Counted from the stretch's first letter, positions 25,933-36,100 are shown. The stretch is DNA of 64,000 bases from Paracoccus kondratievae (GCF_009301415.1 NZ_CP045072.1:1665001-1729000); one strand, 5' to 3'. Numbers and translations are program-made. The notes: generated by a model not told the origin, from the letters alone.

Positions 25933-26826
25933 TTACTTCAGCAGGCGCGCCAGGTAGTTGCCGTAATCGTTCTTGGCGAATTTGCGTGCCTGCTCGCGCA
26001 GTTGGTCAGCGCCAATCCAGCCCTGGCCATAGGCAATCTCTTCCGGGCAGCCAGTCTGCAAGCTTTGACGCTGTTCCAATGTGCGCACAAAGTTGCCGGC
26101 ATCGAGCAGGCTGGCGTGAGTGCCGGTGTCGAGCCAGGCGAAACCCCGGCCCATCTTCTCGACCGTCAGCTGACCCTCATGCAAATAAGTCTCGAGCAGC
26201 GTAGTGATTTCAAGCTCACCACGAGCCGATGGCTTTACTTCGCGCGCGCGCGCAGGCGCTGTACCGTCAAGGAAATAAAGCCCCGTCACCGCATAATCCG
26301 AAGGCGGGACAGGCGGTTTTTCAATAATCGCGCGGGCACGGCCGTCCTGGTCAAAATCGACCACGCCATAACGCTCGGGATCGGCGACGCGATAGCCAAA
26401 AACCGTACCACCTTCGGTCCGCTGATCCGCCGAGGCCAACAAATTTGGCAAGCCGTGGCCAAAGAAAATATTGTCGCCCAGCACCATGGCCGAGGGCGCA
26501 CCGGAGAGGAAGTCTTCGGCAAGGATATAGGCCTGTGCCAACCCGTCGGGCGAGGGCTGCACCAGGTATTCGAAGCTTAGCCCCCATTGGCTGCCATCAC
26601 CCAGCAGACGCTGAAATTGTGCCTGATCCTCGGGCGTGGTGATGATCGCGATCTCACGAATGCCCGTAAGCATCAGCACCGAAATCGGATAATAGATCAT
26701 CGGCTTGTCATAGATCGGCAACAGCTGTTTCGACACGCCCATGGTGATCGGATACAGTCGCGTGCCCGAACCGCCGGCCAGAATAATGCCCTTGCGTCGG
26801 CTGGTTGGAGTGCCGGATTGGGTCAT
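25933..26826 (-). CDS. rfbA: Glucose-1-phosphate thymidylyltransferase
   Basis: 297 residues from ATG 26826, inside the rfbD stop (ATGA). RfbA/RmlA makes dTDP-glucose from Glc-1-P and dTTP, the first step of dTDP-L-rhamnose synthesis. Signatures: [16 protein letters not shown] at the N-terminus, [15 protein letters not shown], and VLGDNIFFG with the metal-binding Asp, and FAWLDTGTH near the C-terminus. It is the last gene of the operon in transcription order although first in the pathway. A hairpin follows about 100 bp on. Confidence 0.96.
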   Translation of the reverse strand: MTQSGTPTSRRKGIILAGGSGTRLYPITMGVSKQLLPIYDKPMIYYPISVLMLTGIREIAIITTPEDQAQFQRLLGDGSQWGLSFEYLVQPSPDGLAQAYILAEDFLSGAPSAMVLGDNIFFGHGLPNLLASADQRTEGGTVFGYRVADPERYGVVDFDQDGRARAIIEKPPVPPSDYAVTGLYFLDGTAPARAREVKPSARGELEITTLLETYLHEGQLTVEKMGRGFAWLDTGTHASLLDAGNFVRTLEQRQSLQTGCPEEIAYGQGWIGADQLREQARKFAKNDYGNYLARLLK

Positions 26827-27674
26827 GGTTTCAGCTCCTGTAATACCTTGGCGAGACCGGCACGCCAATCGGGGCGGTTGATGCCGAAGTCTCGTGAAAT
26901 GGCGGCACAGTTCAGGCGTGAGTTCGCCGGGCGCCGCGCAGGTGTGGGATAATCCGAGGTGGCAATTTCGGTCACGCGGCAAGACAGCCCCGCCTGCGTC
27001 ATGATCTCGCGCGCAAAACCGGCCCAAGAGGCATCGGGCGCGCCCGCGAAATGATAAATGCCACCCCGAGCAGGATCGGCGCGCATGGTATCAAGCATGG
27101 CAAGACAGGCGGCAGCAATATCACCCGCAGGGGTCGGGCCGCCGTGCTGATCGGCAACCACGCGCAACTCCTCACGCTCGGCACCCAGCCGCAGCATGGT
27201 TTTGACGAAATTGGCGCCATGGGCCGAAAACACCCAAGAGGTTCGCATAACCGCCCATTGCGCGCCCGCACCGGCAACGCCCACCTCACCCGCAAGCTTG
27301 GTCGCGCCATAGACGCCTAGCGGGCCAGTCGGGTCAGTCTCGTCCCAAGACCGTTCACCCGAACCGTCAAAAACGTAATCGGTCGAGATATGCAGGAACG
27401 GCACACCCAGTTCGGCGGCGGCCCGGGCCATTGCGACCGGAGCCTCGGCATTGATGGCGCGCGCCAGATCTGGCTCGGATTCGGCGCGATCCACGGCGGT
27501 ATAGGCAGCAGCGTTCAGCACCGCTGCACAGCCCGAGGTACGAATTGCCGCAGCACAAGCCTGCGGATCAGTCAGATCAGCCTGATCGCGTCCCAGAAAA
27601 CGCGCCTCGGGGACCAGACGGGCCAATTCGGTTGCAACCTGTCCGGTGCGGCCAAAGACCAAAAGGCCCTTCAT
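26823..27674 (-). CDS. rfbD: dTDP-4-dehydrorhamnose reductase
   Basis: 283 residues from ATG 27674 (protein begins [12 protein letters not shown]); the upstream extension overlaps rfbB. This SDR-extended reductase makes dTDP-L-rhamnose with NADPH, the last step. The nucleotide-binding segment [21 protein letters not shown] and the catalytic YGATKLAGE are visible, and the C-terminal RPANSRL motif is family-typical. Start and stop overlap the flanking rfb genes by 4 bp each, indicating tight coupling. Confidence 0.95.
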   Translation of the reverse strand: MKGLLVFGRTGQVATELARLVPEARFLGRDQADLTDPQACAAAIRTSGCAAVLNAAAYTAVDRAESEPDLARAINAEAPVAMARAAAELGVPFLHISTDYVFDGSGERSWDETDPTGPLGVYGATKLAGEVGVAGAGAQWAVMRTSWVFSAHGANFVKTMLRLGAEREELRVVADQHGGPTPAGDIAAACLAMLDTMRADPARGGIYHFAGAPDASWAGFAREIMTQAGLSCRVTEIATSDYPTPARRPANSRLNCAAISRDFGINRPDWRAGLAKVLQELKP

Positions 27675-28708
27675 GCCTTGCCAAGCCTTTCGCCAACGCC
27701 CTGACGGCTCAGCAACGGGCGCCACCAGTCTTCGTTGTTCAGGTACCATTCGACAGTACGCCTGAGCCCCTCTTCGACCGTGACCGAGGGGCGCCAACCC
27801 AGTTCGGTACGGATGCGGGTCGGGTCGATCGCATAGCGGCGGTCGTGACCTGGCCGGTCGGCAACAAAGGTGATCAGCCGGTCATGCGGCGCGGATTCTG
27901 GGCGCAGATGGTCCATATGGGCGCAAATGGTCCGCACCAGATCTATATTACGCGCCTCATTCTCGCCACCGATGTTATAGCTGCGGCCCAGGCTGCCCTT
28001 TTCCAAGGCAAGCAGCAACGCGTCGGCGTGATCCTCGACATAAAGCCAGTCGCGCACGTTGCCTCCATCACCATAGACTGGGATCGGTCGGCCATGCAGA
28101 GCGTTCAGGATCACCACTGGCACCAGCTTTTCCGGAAAATGGAAAGGCCCGTAATTGTTTGAACAATTGGTCAGCACCACCGGCAGGCCATAGGTCTCGT
28201 GCCAGGCGCGGACCAGATGATCGGATGCGGCTTTCGAGGCCGAATAGGGGCTGCGCGGGTCATAGGGCGTAGTCTCGGTGAACTGGCCAGTCTCGCCCAA
28301 AGAGCCAAAGACCTCATCGGTCGAGATATGGTGGAAACGGAACCCCTCGGGCCGGCCCTGCGTGGTCCAGTAGGCACGCGCCGCCTCAAGCAGGTTATAG
28401 GTTCCGGTCACGTTCGTTTCGATGAATGCGCCCGGCCCGTCGATCGAGCGATCCACATGGCTTTCAGCAGCCAGGTGCATGATCGCATCGGGCTTATGGG
28501 TCGAGAGGATGCGATCAAGCGCCGCCCGGTCGCGAATATCGGCCTGTTCGAAACGATAAAGCGGGCTGTCCGCGACCGAGGCCACATTCGCCAGATTAGC
28601 CGCATAGGTCAGCGCATCTAGGTTCACTACCTCATGCCCGCGCGCCACCGCCAGCCGCACCACTGCCGAACCGATGAACCCCGCGCCACCGGTCACCAGA
28701 ATCTTCAT
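27671..28708 (-). CDS. rfbB: dTDP-glucose 4,6-dehydratase
   Basis: 345 residues. RfbB/RmlB converts dTDP-glucose to dTDP-4-keto-6-deoxyglucose with bound NAD. Rossmann motif TGGAGFIGS at residues 6-14, [23 protein letters not shown] (catalytic Thr-Asp-Glu), YSASKAASD with the YxxxK pair, and [12 protein letters not shown] 28708 overlaps the rfbC stop and its stop overlaps rfbD, both by ATGA. Length is normal. Confidence 0.97.
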   Translation of the reverse strand: MKILVTGGAGFIGSAVVRLAVARGHEVVNLDALTYAANLANVASVADSPLYRFEQADIRDRAALDRILSTHKPDAIMHLAAESHVDRSIDGPGAFIETNVTGTYNLLEAARAYWTTQGRPEGFRFHHISTDEVFGSLGETGQFTETTPYDPRSPYSASKAASDHLVRAWHETYGLPVVLTNCSNNYGPFHFPEKLVPVVILNALHGRPIPVYGDGGNVRDWLYVEDHADALLLALEKGSLGRSYNIGGENEARNIDLVRTICAHMDHLRPESAPHDRLITFVADRPGHDRRYAIDPTRIRTELGWRPSVTVEEGLRRTVEWYLNNEDWWRPLLSRQGVGERLGKA

Positions 28709-29286
28709 AGCCTCGCCTCGTAATCAAAGGGCCCTTGATAGGTGAAAGGGCTGTCGAACTCGTTCAATGCCGGGGCCCTGGCGTCCTTGGCCGACAGAAT
28801 CGGTGGATCTGTCAGGCCCCAGTCGATGCCGATACTGTCCCAGGCTACCGCCCCGTCGCAATCGGGCGCGTAATGGTCTGTACATTTGTAGAGGATTTCC
28901 GTGTCCGGCTCGCGCGTCACAAAGCCGTGCAGAAAGCCCGCCGGTACCCACAGCTGGCATCCATTCTCAAAAGACAGCTCACAGCCAGTCCATTTTCCAT
29001 AAGTCGGACTGCCTTTACGGATATCGACCGCGACGTCGAAAAGCCGCCCGCGCCCACAGCGCACCAGCTTGCCTTGCGCATGCGGCGGCGACTGGAAATG
29101 CAATCCACGCAGCGTTCCGACAGCGGAGGAAAGAGAGTGATTGTCCTGAACGAACTCTGGCAGGTCGAGCCCCGCCTCGTGCAATGTCCTGCGGCTCCAG
29201 CTTTCGCTGAAAAACCCGCGTTCGTCACCGAAACGGGACGGAACAATGATCAGCACGCCCGGCAACGAGGTCTTTTGAATCTGCAT
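28705..29286 (-). CDS. rfbC: dTDP-4-dehydrorhamnose 3,5-epimerase
   Basis: 193 residues, a small cupin-fold epimerase that inverts C3 and C5 of the dTDP-4-keto sugar. RGFFSESW, the catalytic His region [17 protein letters not shown] and the VPAGFLHGF block are seen, with [13 protein letters not shown] and FDSPFTYQG near the end. It is the first gene of the complete rfbC-rfbB-rfbD-rfbA operon, transcribed away from the giant RTX gene across about 200 bp. Confidence 0.96.
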   Translation of the reverse strand: MQIQKTSLPGVLIIVPSRFGDERGFFSESWSRRTLHEAGLDLPEFVQDNHSLSSAVGTLRGLHFQSPPHAQGKLVRCGRGRLFDVAVDIRKGSPTYGKWTGCELSFENGCQLWVPAGFLHGFVTREPDTEILYKCTDHYAPDCDGAVAWDSIGIDWGLTDPPILSAKDARAPALNEFDSPFTYQGPFDYEARL

Positions 29287-29484
29287 CGGTCTTTAACCAG
29301 TCTACTTGTCGCATCAGCGGTATGGAGGAACTCGGAACCACGCACAAGCCATGCATGTAACGCGCAGACTAAGCGTGAGACCATTAAAATGCACGGGGAA
29401 TAATGGGTGACTTATCCGGCGGGGTTAGCACTTTGTTAGGGCGGCGGGATGACCCCGCGATGAACTACCACAAGCGATCCTGCC

Positions 29485-32400
29485 ATGCGTTACCGTCACG
29501 TTGCCACCTATACCGGCCCAGCGACAAGTTTCGTGACCAATATCACGGACCTGCAAACCCATGCCGGAACCGATGGATACACGCTTTACAGCGTTACCCA
29601 TGTCGGTGGAGGCATGGCCGCCTATCGCATCACCTCGGCCGACCAGCCGATCGAGATGATCGACCGCCATGCCTATCCGCAATCGTTCCAATATGCCGGC
29701 ACGCCGGGGGCCAGCATCATCACCCTCAACAGCGGACCGGTTCTGTTTGGCACCGGCATGCGCGAAACGCTCGGCTCGGGGTTCCTGCTGGATGATGACG
29801 GCAGCTTTGCAGAGAGCATCCGGCTGCTGAAGGGCAAACAATCCGGCGATATCGTCCAGCTGGGCGAGTTCGAGACGACCGAGGGCCGGTTTTTCTATTT
29901 CGCGCGCGACGGGCAGACCGGGTTCGAGATCTGGAAGTTCGGCGACAAGGGCAAGATCAGCCACCTCACCGATGTCGCGCTGCCGACCGGCCCGGGCGTT
30001 CAGGGGGCCGAAATAAACGACATGCTGGTGACGCAGCTGGGGGATCGCAGCTTCATCATCTCGGCCTCGGCCATGGGCAACTATGTCGCGGTGCAGATGA
30101 TCCATGCCGACGGCTCGGTAGGGACTGCGCAGATGCTATGGGCGGACCGCGGCCTCGGCATGAACCAGCCGACACATCTGGGCACGGTGACGGTTGGAGC
30201 CGTAACCTATCTGGTGGTCGCCTCGGCGCAAAGCTCGTCGCTGACCACGATGCGGCTGACCTATGACGGCGCGCTTGAGCCGGTGGATCACATCATTGAC
30301 GAGCGCACGACCCGATTTGCCGGGGCCACCGCACTGGAAACCGTGATGATGGACGGCCGCGCCTTCATCTTTGTCGGCGGCGGCGATGACGGGCTCAGCG
30401 TCTTTACCATGTTGCCCGATGGACGGCTGATGCATCTGGAAACACTGGTCGACACAGACAAACTGACCCTCGCCGATGTCTCAGCCCTGTCGGCCATGGT
30501 GATCGACGGCAAGATCGCGCTCTTTGTCTCATCCCGCACCGAAAAAGGCATCACGCAATTCGCCTTTGACCCGGGAGGCATCGGCCTGACGAAGGTGGTC
30601 GGCGCCGGCAAGCAGATCGGCACCGCTGGCAGCGACATGATGCAGGCCAGCGCCAAAACCACGCATATGGACGGCGGGGCGGGCGACGACATCCTGATCG
30701 CCGGTAGCAGCCCGGTGAGGATGACCGGTGGTAAAGGAGCGGACACATTCGTCCCGATGGAGGTCAACGGCACGATCACCATCACCGATTTCGAGCTTGG
30801 CGTCGACAAGCTGGACCTATCCTTCCTGGACATGATCCGCAGCACGGGACAGCTGGTGTTCCGGCCGCAAGCCTATGGAATAAAAATCTTTTATGGAAAA
30901 ACGGTTCTTGTAATCATGACACGCGACAAGACGACGCTGCAGGCGAACTCCTTTGACGAATCCCTTTTCCCGATCGGGCATTACGCGCCACCGGACATGA
31001 CCACCAAAGTGGTCGGCACGGCGCGCAACGACAAGCTGGTCGCCAGCCGCTACGGCTCGAAAGTCTATGGCCTTGCTGGCAACGACAGGCTGATAGGCAG
31101 GGACGGAAACGATACTCTCGACGGGGGGACCGGCAATGACTCGCTGTTGGGCGGCGGCGGCCACGACCGGCTTTATGGCCGCGCGGGGAATGACAGGCTT
31201 TACGGCGGCGCAGGAAACGACAGGCTATACGGCGGGCCGGGAAATGACACGCTCTATGGCGGGGCGGGAAATGACAGCCTGTATGGCGAAAGCGGCAATG
31301 ACATTCTGCGCGGAGACGACGGGAACGACACCCTCCACGACACACACGGCCACAACACTCTGGTGGGCGGCGAAGGGAATGACGTGCTGATCGCAGGCGC
31401 AGGCAATGATCTGCTGGACGGCGGGCCCGGGAACGACCGGATGATCGGCGGTGCAGGAAACGACCGGATGATCGGCGGCGATGGAAACGATCGGATGGTC
31501 GGTGGCGCTGGAAACGACCGGATGATCGGCGGAAACGGCGACGACCGGATGGTCGGTGGGACCGGAAACGATTCGCTTTCCGGCGGCAACGGCAATGACT
31601 TCCTGCAAGGAGACGCAGGCGACGATGTCCTTGACGGCGGGGCTGGCAACGACAGCCTGATCGGCGGTGCGGGAAACGACCGGCTCTACGGCGGTACTGG
31701 AAACGACCGGATGGCCGGTGGAACCGGCAATGACACGCTGCTGGGGGGTAGCGGCAACGATGTACTGATGGGCGATGCCGGGGACGACCTGCTTGACGGA
31801 GGGGCAGGCAACGACAAACTCCTTGGTGGGGCGGGACTGGACGTTCTGCGCGGCGGCACCGGAAATGACACCTTGGAGGGAGGGGCAGGCCATGACACGA
31901 TTTACGGCGATGACGGCGATGACCTCATCAAGGGCCAGCAGGACCACGATCGTCTATATGGCGGGGCCGGAAACGACACCATCTATGGTGGTGAAGGGCA
32001 TGATCTGGTCGATGGCAGTATAGGCGATGATGTCCTTTACGGCGACAGCGGGAACGACACCCTGCGTGGCGGGGATGGCCGGGACTCGTTATCTGGCGGC
32101 ACGGGCAACGACTGGCTGCAAGGCGATGCCGGAAATGACACGCTTTCTGGCGACAGCGGTAACGACACGCTGATCGGAGGCGCTGGCAACGACGCGCTAT
32201 ACGGCGGCACTGGAAACGATGTGCTTCGCGGTGGTGATGGCGCTGACCGGCTGGATGGTGGTACCGGTCATGACGATCTGGACGGCGGTACTGGCGATGA
32301 TGTGCTGTTTGGCGGCGACGGTCATGACCTGCTCAAAGGCAATGACGGAAATGACCGACTACAGGGTGGCCGGGGTCATGATACGCTGATCGGCGGAGCC

Positions 32401-32679
32401 GGAGCTGACATTTTTGTCTTCAACTCACCAGAGGACCTGGACGGCAGTACCGATACCATCCTGGATTTCCAGCCGGACCTCGACAGGATCGACCTTTCGG
32501 GTCTCAACCTGACCTTTATCGGCTGCCAGGAGTTCTCGGGCGCAGGCCAGATTCGTCTGGAACAGCTATCCCCCGAACTGCAGCGCCTGCTGATCGACAT
32601 GGACGGGGACGGTCGCGCCGATCTGACGATCGAGGTAGCAGGGCCGGTAACCCTGACCGAATCGTCTTTCCTTCTTTAG
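29485..32679 (+). CDS. Large RTX-repeat protein with N-terminal propeller-like domain
   Basis: 1064 residues. The ATG at 29485 has no strong binding site, so the exact start is uncertain. Residues 1-375 repeat a pattern of short beta blades (WKFGDKGK, TAQMLWADRGLG, FVGGGDDGLSVF) suggestive of a beta-propeller. An RTX patch lies near 390-430. Residues about 510-975 are a near-continuous array of some fifty GGxGNDxLY nonapeptides that bind calcium. The last 90 residues (ADIFVFNSPEDL, TILDFQPDLDRIDLSGL) resemble the serralysin-type C-terminal region and type I secretion signal. It is likely secreted, possibly an adhesin or matrix protein. It overlaps by 4 bp with the convergent KpsM-like gene. 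Confidence 0.88.
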   Translation: MRYRHVATYTGPATSFVTNITDLQTHAGTDGYTLYSVTHVGGGMAAYRITSADQPIEMIDRHAYPQSFQYAGTPGASIITLNSGPVLFGTGMRETLGSGFLLDDDGSFAESIRLLKGKQSGDIVQLGEFETTEGRFFYFARDGQTGFEIWKFGDKGKISHLTDVALPTGPGVQGAEINDMLVTQLGDRSFIISASAMGNYVAVQMIHADGSVGTAQMLWADRGLGMNQPTHLGTVTVGAVTYLVVASAQSSSLTTMRLTYDGALEPVDHIIDERTTRFAGATALETVMMDGRAFIFVGGGDDGLSVFTMLPDGRLMHLETLVDTDKLTLADVSALSAMVIDGKIALFVSSRTEKGITQFAFDPGGIGLTKVVGAGKQIGTAGSDMMQASAKTTHMDGGAGDDILIAGSSPVRMTGGKGADTFVPMEVNGTITITDFELGVDKLDLSFLDMIRSTGQLVFRPQAYGIKIFYGKTVLVIMTRDKTTLQANSFDESLFPIGHYAPPDMTTKVVGTARNDKLVASRYGSKVYGLAGNDRLIGRDGNDTLDGGTGNDSLLGGGGHDRLYGRAGNDRLYGGAGNDRLYGGPGNDTLYGGAGNDSLYGESGNDILRGDDGNDTLHDTHGHNTLVGGEGNDVLIAGAGNDLLDGGPGNDRMIGGAGNDRMIGGDGNDRMVGGAGNDRMIGGNGDDRMVGGTGNDSLSGGNGNDFLQGDAGDDVLDGGAGNDSLIGGAGNDRLYGGTGNDRMAGGTGNDTLLGGSGNDVLMGDAGDDLLDGGAGNDKLLGGAGLDVLRGGTGNDTLEGGAGHDTIYGDDGDDLIKGQQDHDRLYGGAGNDTIYGGEGHDLVDGSIGDDVLYGDSGNDTLRGGDGRDSLSGGTGNDWLQGDAGNDTLSGDSGNDTLIGGAGNDALYGGTGNDVLRGGDGADRLDGGTGHDDLDGGTGDDVLFGGDGHDLLKGNDGNDRLQGGRGHDTLIGGAGADIFVFNSPEDLDGSTDTILDFQPDLDRIDLSGLNLTFIGCQEFSGAGQIRLEQLSPELQRLLIDMDGDGRADLTIEVAGPVTLTESSFLL
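31015..32415 (+). repeat. RTX nonapeptide coding array
   Basis: About fifty tandem 27-bp units encode GGxGNDxLx calcium-binding nonapeptides within the large RTX gene. Sequence varies between copies mostly at third codon positions, so it is a protein-level repeat under selection rather than a recent DNA expansion. Confidence 0.85.
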
Positions 32680-33521
32680 CGTTCGAGTAATTTTTTGTGT
32701 TTTTTTTCGAGCAGTGCGAGCCCTGCGACGATGAGTGTTATAGCGACGGTCAGGACATATGTTCTGCTGACATATGCGGCCTCATATGTGGGGTAGAAGC
32801 CTCGTCTCATCAGTCCGATGCAATGGATAAGGGGGTTGTACCACAAGAGCGCCTGGGCCTTTGCGGGCATGAGGTCGTAGAGAAAGAAGATGCCCGAGAC
32901 GAGAAAGAGGGGGCGTGTGATGATGCTCCAGATCCGCTCCCAGATCGGAAAGCTGGTGATCAGAAAACAGTTCAGCGTGCCGACGCCCATGCCCAGCAGG
33001 GCAAGCAGCAGCAGTGCCTCGAGCACGGGGGCAAGGTCCACCGGACCGGGCAGCTGAAAGGCGACATAGATGCCGGAGATGACGATGGCGATGACCGTGG
33101 CATGGGTCAGCACGTTCAGCACCACCCGTGCGATCAGCGCATCGATGAAGGTCACGCTGGGATAGGCAAGAAACGGCCTGGAAAAGCGGATTGCCGCCGC
33201 GGTTTTACTGGACAGGTCGTGAAACATCGCAAAGGGCAGGAAGCCCGTGGCGTAAAACAGCGGAAAGTTCGACCCGAGCCCCGGGCTGCGCAGCGCAAGG
33301 CTGAAGAGCACGCTAAGCAGCGCCACCCCCAGGACCGGTTCGAGAATCGCCCAGATATAGCCGCCGACCGAGCGGCCATAGGTTGTGGCGATTTCTCGCA
33401 GCATCAGGGCGGTCACGGTGCGGACCATGCGGAAACGCGGCCCATGCCGGCCGGGCCGCTGGGGACGGCGGTCCGGGGATGCTGGAACGGGGCGTGCCGG
33501 AACGGGGGCGATATCGGACAT
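32676..33521 (-). CDS. KpsM-like ABC transporter permease for capsular polysaccharide
   Basis: 281 residues from the ATG at 33521 (protein begins MSDIAPVPARP); the long upstream extension of the frame overlaps the KpsE-like gene and is unlikely. It is an ABC-2-type permease with six transmembrane helices: LMLREIATTYGRSVGGYIWAI, given as LMLREIATTYGRS, LPFAMFHDL, and WYNPLIHCIGLMRRGFYPTY near the C-terminus. With the KpsT-like ATPase it would export a capsule or surface polysaccharide. It is divergent from the KpsE and KpsT genes (80 bp apart), not in one operon. Confidence 0.87.
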   Translation of the reverse strand: MSDIAPVPARPVPASPDRRPQRPGRHGPRFRMVRTVTALMLREIATTYGRSVGGYIWAILEPVLGVALLSVLFSLALRSPGLGSNFPLFYATGFLPFAMFHDLSSKTAAAIRFSRPFLAYPSVTFIDALIARVVLNVLTHATVIAIVISGIYVAFQLPGPVDLAPVLEALLLLALLGMGVGTLNCFLITSFPIWERIWSIITRPLFLVSGIFFLYDLMPAKAQALLWYNPLIHCIGLMRRGFYPTYEAAYVSRTYVLTVAITLIVAGLALLEKKHKKLLER

Positions 33522-33601
33522 GTGAACGCAAACGCTGGTCTGTACGGGCGGCAATATGTAACAACTGCAGTCGAAAGGTAAACCAGCGAAGGCCCCCGCC
33601 C

Positions 33602-35314
33602 GTGACCACCTCTTCTCCTCCGGCCGGTGACAAGACCGGCCAGCCGGCCGCCCGGCAGCAAGCCAGCGCAAGCCCCGCCCCCGAGGCGGCTGCGCCCGCT
33701 GCGCCGCAAACGGCCGCGCCGGCCGTCGCGCAACGTCCCTTTCAGCAGCAGCAGGGCCTGGGGGCCAAGGCTCAGCCGGCCCAGCCCGCCGGGCCTGCGG
33801 ATGCGGGTCAGGCGGATGCGTCACGCGCCCAGCCGCAGGTGGCCCAGCCGCAGGTGGCCCAGCCGCAGGTGGCCGGGCCGCAGGTGACCGGACCGCAGGT
33901 GACCGGGCCGCAGCCTGCGGCGGGCAAGACCAATCCTCCGGCGCTGCGCCCGCAGGAGCAGGAGGCCAGGCCGATTCCGGTCCGTCCCATGCAGGAGCCT
34001 GCACCCGCTGCCGCGGCCAAACCTGCGGCTGCCGCGGCCAAACCCGCGGCACAGCCTCCGGCCAAGGCGGTGGCCAGGCCCGTCGCCAAGCCTGCAGCAA
34101 AGCCGGTTGCCAAACCGGTGGCGCCGACCCCGGCCCGGGCTGTGGCCACGACCCCGGCCAGGGCGGTGCCCGCCCAGCCGGTGCGGCCGCCGGTCGGCAT
34201 CGCCCAGCCGCGGCGGCGGCATTGGCTGATGCTTGGCTCATTCCTTGCGCTGGTGGTGCTGCCGACGCTGATCTGGGCTGCCTATCTGTGGCTGCGGGCC
34301 AGCGATCAATATGTCTCGACCGTCGGCTTTACGGTGCGCAACGAACAGGCCGCCCCCTCGATCGAGCTTTTGGGCGGGCTGTCGCCACTGGCCGGTGGCG
34401 GCGGGGCGGCCGATACCGATGTGCTTTACGAATATATCCGCAGCCAGGACATGGTCGAGCGGATCGACGCCGAGCTTGACCTGCACGCCCGTTTCTCGCG
34501 CGCCTGGCCGCATGATTTTGTCTTTGCCTTCAATCCCGAAAACCACATTGAGGATCTGACCGATTACTGGCAGCGCCAGGTCAAGGTGCTTTACGACAGC
34601 AGCACCCAGCTTATCACGCTGAAGGTCAGCGCCTTTACCCCCGAGGATGCGCAGGCGATCGCGGCGGCGGTGTTCCAGGCCAGTTCGGACAAGATCAACG
34701 AGATCTCGACCGTCGCCCGCAACGACGCGACGCGCCTTGCCCGGGCCGAGCTTGACAAGGCCCGCGCCGAGCTGACCGAGACGCGCCAGGCGATGACCGC
34801 CTTTCGCATGCGCTCGCAGATCGTCGACCCCGAGGCCGATCTGGCCGGCCAGATGGGGGTGCTGAGCGGGTTGCAGGCGCAGCTGGCCGAGGCGCTGGTT
34901 GCCCATGACCTGCTGCTGGACAATGCCCAGCCGACCGATCACCGGGTGGTTCAGGCCCAGCAAAAGATCGAGGCCCTGCGCCGGCTGATCGAGGCCGAGC
35001 GCAGCAAGTTCGGCGCCGAGGGCCAGGGCCCTGCGGGCGAGAGCTATGCCCAGCTGATGGCGGAATATGAAAAGCTGGCCGTGGACCGTGAATTTGCCGA
35101 GGGTGCCTATCGTTCGGCGCGGATCGCCTATGAGACGGCCCTGGCCGAGACGCAGCGCCAGGCACGCTATCTTGCCGCCCATATCGAGCCCAAGGTGGCG
35201 CAGAGCGCGACCGAGCCGAACCGTCCCTGGCTGCTGGCCATGGTGGCGGGGCTGCTGCTGGCCGGCTGGTCGATCCTTGTGCTGATCTATTACAGTGTCC
35301 GGGACCGCCGCTAA
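33602..35314 (+). CDS. KpsE-like capsule export inner-membrane protein with long A/P/Q-rich N-terminus
   Basis: 570 residues from GTG 33602; earlier codons are antisense to the KpsM-like gene. Residues 1-205 are almost entirely Ala, Pro, Gln, Val and Lys, with a 15-bp tandem repeat coding AQPQV units. A first transmembrane helix is near 213-235 and a second near 545-565, flanking a periplasmic domain with long coiled coil (about 370-520). The VLYEYIRSQDMVERID block is typical of KpsE/BexC/CtrB polysaccharide co-polymerase family members that link the ABC exporter to the outer-membrane channel. The KpsT-like ATPase gene follows after 3 bp. No outer-membrane KpsD/Wza homologue is in the window. 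Confidence 0.85.
   Translation: MTTSSPPAGDKTGQPAARQQASASPAPEAAAPAAPQTAAPAVAQRPFQQQQGLGAKAQPAQPAGPADAGQADASRAQPQVAQPQVAQPQVAGPQVTGPQVTGPQPAAGKTNPPALRPQEQEARPIPVRPMQEPAPAAAAKPAAAAAKPAAQPPAKAVARPVAKPAAKPVAKPVAPTPARAVATTPARAVPAQPVRPPVGIAQPRRRHWLMLGSFLALVVLPTLIWAAYLWLRASDQYVSTVGFTVRNEQAAPSIELLGGLSPLAGGGGAADTDVLYEYIRSQDMVERIDAELDLHARFSRAWPHDFVFAFNPENHIEDLTDYWQRQVKVLYDSSTQLITLKVSAFTPEDAQAIAAAVFQASSDKINEISTVARNDATRLARAELDKARAELTETRQAMTAFRMRSQIVDPEADLAGQMGVLSGLQAQLAEALVAHDLLLDNAQPTDHRVVQAQQKIEALRRLIEAERSKFGAEGQGPAGESYAQLMAEYEKLAVDREFAEGAYRSARIAYETALAETQRQARYLAAHIEPKVAQSATEPNRPWLLAMVAGLLLAGWSILVLIYYSVRDRR
33828..33913 (+). repeat. 15-bp tandem repeat, about 5.7 copies
   Basis: Units of the form cccagccgcaggtgg, three perfect and three with one to three changes, code AQPQV/GPQVT within the linker of the KpsE-like protein. 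The near-identity at DNA level suggests recent slippage expansion. Confidence 0.8.
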
Positions 35315-35317
35315 GCG

Positions 35318-35986
35318 ATGATCTGGCTGGAGAACCTGACCAAGATCTATCGTCTCAAGGGGCGCGAGACGCAGGTTGCGGACAATATCAACGCGGTGTT
35401 TCCGACCGGTGCTTCGGTTGCGCTTCTTGGGCGCAACGGGGCGGGCAAATCGACGCTTTTGCGGATGATTGCCGGGACGGTGGCGCCGACCTCGGGGCGG
35501 GTGCTGTCGGATGGCACCATCTCATGGCCGGTGGGTTTTGCCGGCAGTTTCCATGGCGAGCTGACCGGGGCGCAGAACGTGCGCTTTGTGGCGCGGATTT
35601 ACGGCGTCGATACCGATGAGCTGGTCGATTACGTCGAGGATTTTGCCGAGCTTGGCGCCCATTACCACCAGCCATTCGCAAGTTACTCCTCGGGGATGCG
35701 GTCGCGTCTGGCGATGGGGACCTCGATGGGGATCCATTTTGACACCTATCTGGTCGATGAGGTGACCAGCGTGGGCGACGCCAATTTCCGCGCCAAGTCG
35801 CAGCGCGTCTTTGCCGACCGTATGGCGAGTTCTTCGGCGATCGTGGTCAGCCATTCGATGCCGATGATCCGCAAGATGTGCAACATGGGCGCCGTACTCG
35901 ACCGGGGAAAACTCACCGTCTTTGACGACCTCGAAAAGGCAATCGCAAAACACGAAGAAATCATGAAAATACCTCCAAAAAAATGA
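35318..35986 (+). CDS. KpsT-like ABC transporter ATP-binding protein for capsular polysaccharide
   Basis: 222 residues, 3 bp after the KpsE-like gene. It has the full ABC ATPase layout: Walker A GRNGAGKSTLL, the short SYSSGMRSRLAMG signature region and Walker B TYLVDEVTSVGD, with the H-loop VVSHS. The compact length and GxISWPVGFAGSF segment are typical of KpsT-type exporters. It energises polysaccharide export with the KpsM-like permease encoded divergently. The last codons end in an AT-rich stretch. Confidence 0.9.
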   Translation: MIWLENLTKIYRLKGRETQVADNINAVFPTGASVALLGRNGAGKSTLLRMIAGTVAPTSGRVLSDGTISWPVGFAGSFHGELTGAQNVRFVARIYGVDTDELVDYVEDFAELGAHYHQPFASYSSGMRSRLAMGTSMGIHFDTYLVDEVTSVGDANFRAKSQRVFADRMASSSAIVVSHSMPMIRKMCNMGAVLDRGKLTVFDDLEKAIAKHEEIMKIPPKK

Positions 35987-36100
35987 AAATAAAAAACGGC
36001 AGGAATACGTCAGAACCGGTGCATTATCGCGCCTCCGCCTAAGGGTGGAGGTGACGCAGCCCCCGCCTCGCGCTAGAGGGATCGAAACAAGGAGGTTCCG

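Noticed and set aside
25604..25957. A possible 117-residue gene on the plus strand
   Set aside because: It runs through a perfect 10-bp hairpin and ends inside the opposite rfbA gene. No family was recognised, so it is only mentioned under the gene-poor region.
29425..29439. TTAG-N7-TTAG as a CtrA box upstream of the large RTX gene
   Set aside because: Two mismatches from the consensus and no other support.
31015..32415. Regularly spaced repeats suggestive of a CRISPR array
   Set aside because: The period is 27 bp with no unique spacers, and it reads as in-frame RTX nonapeptides.
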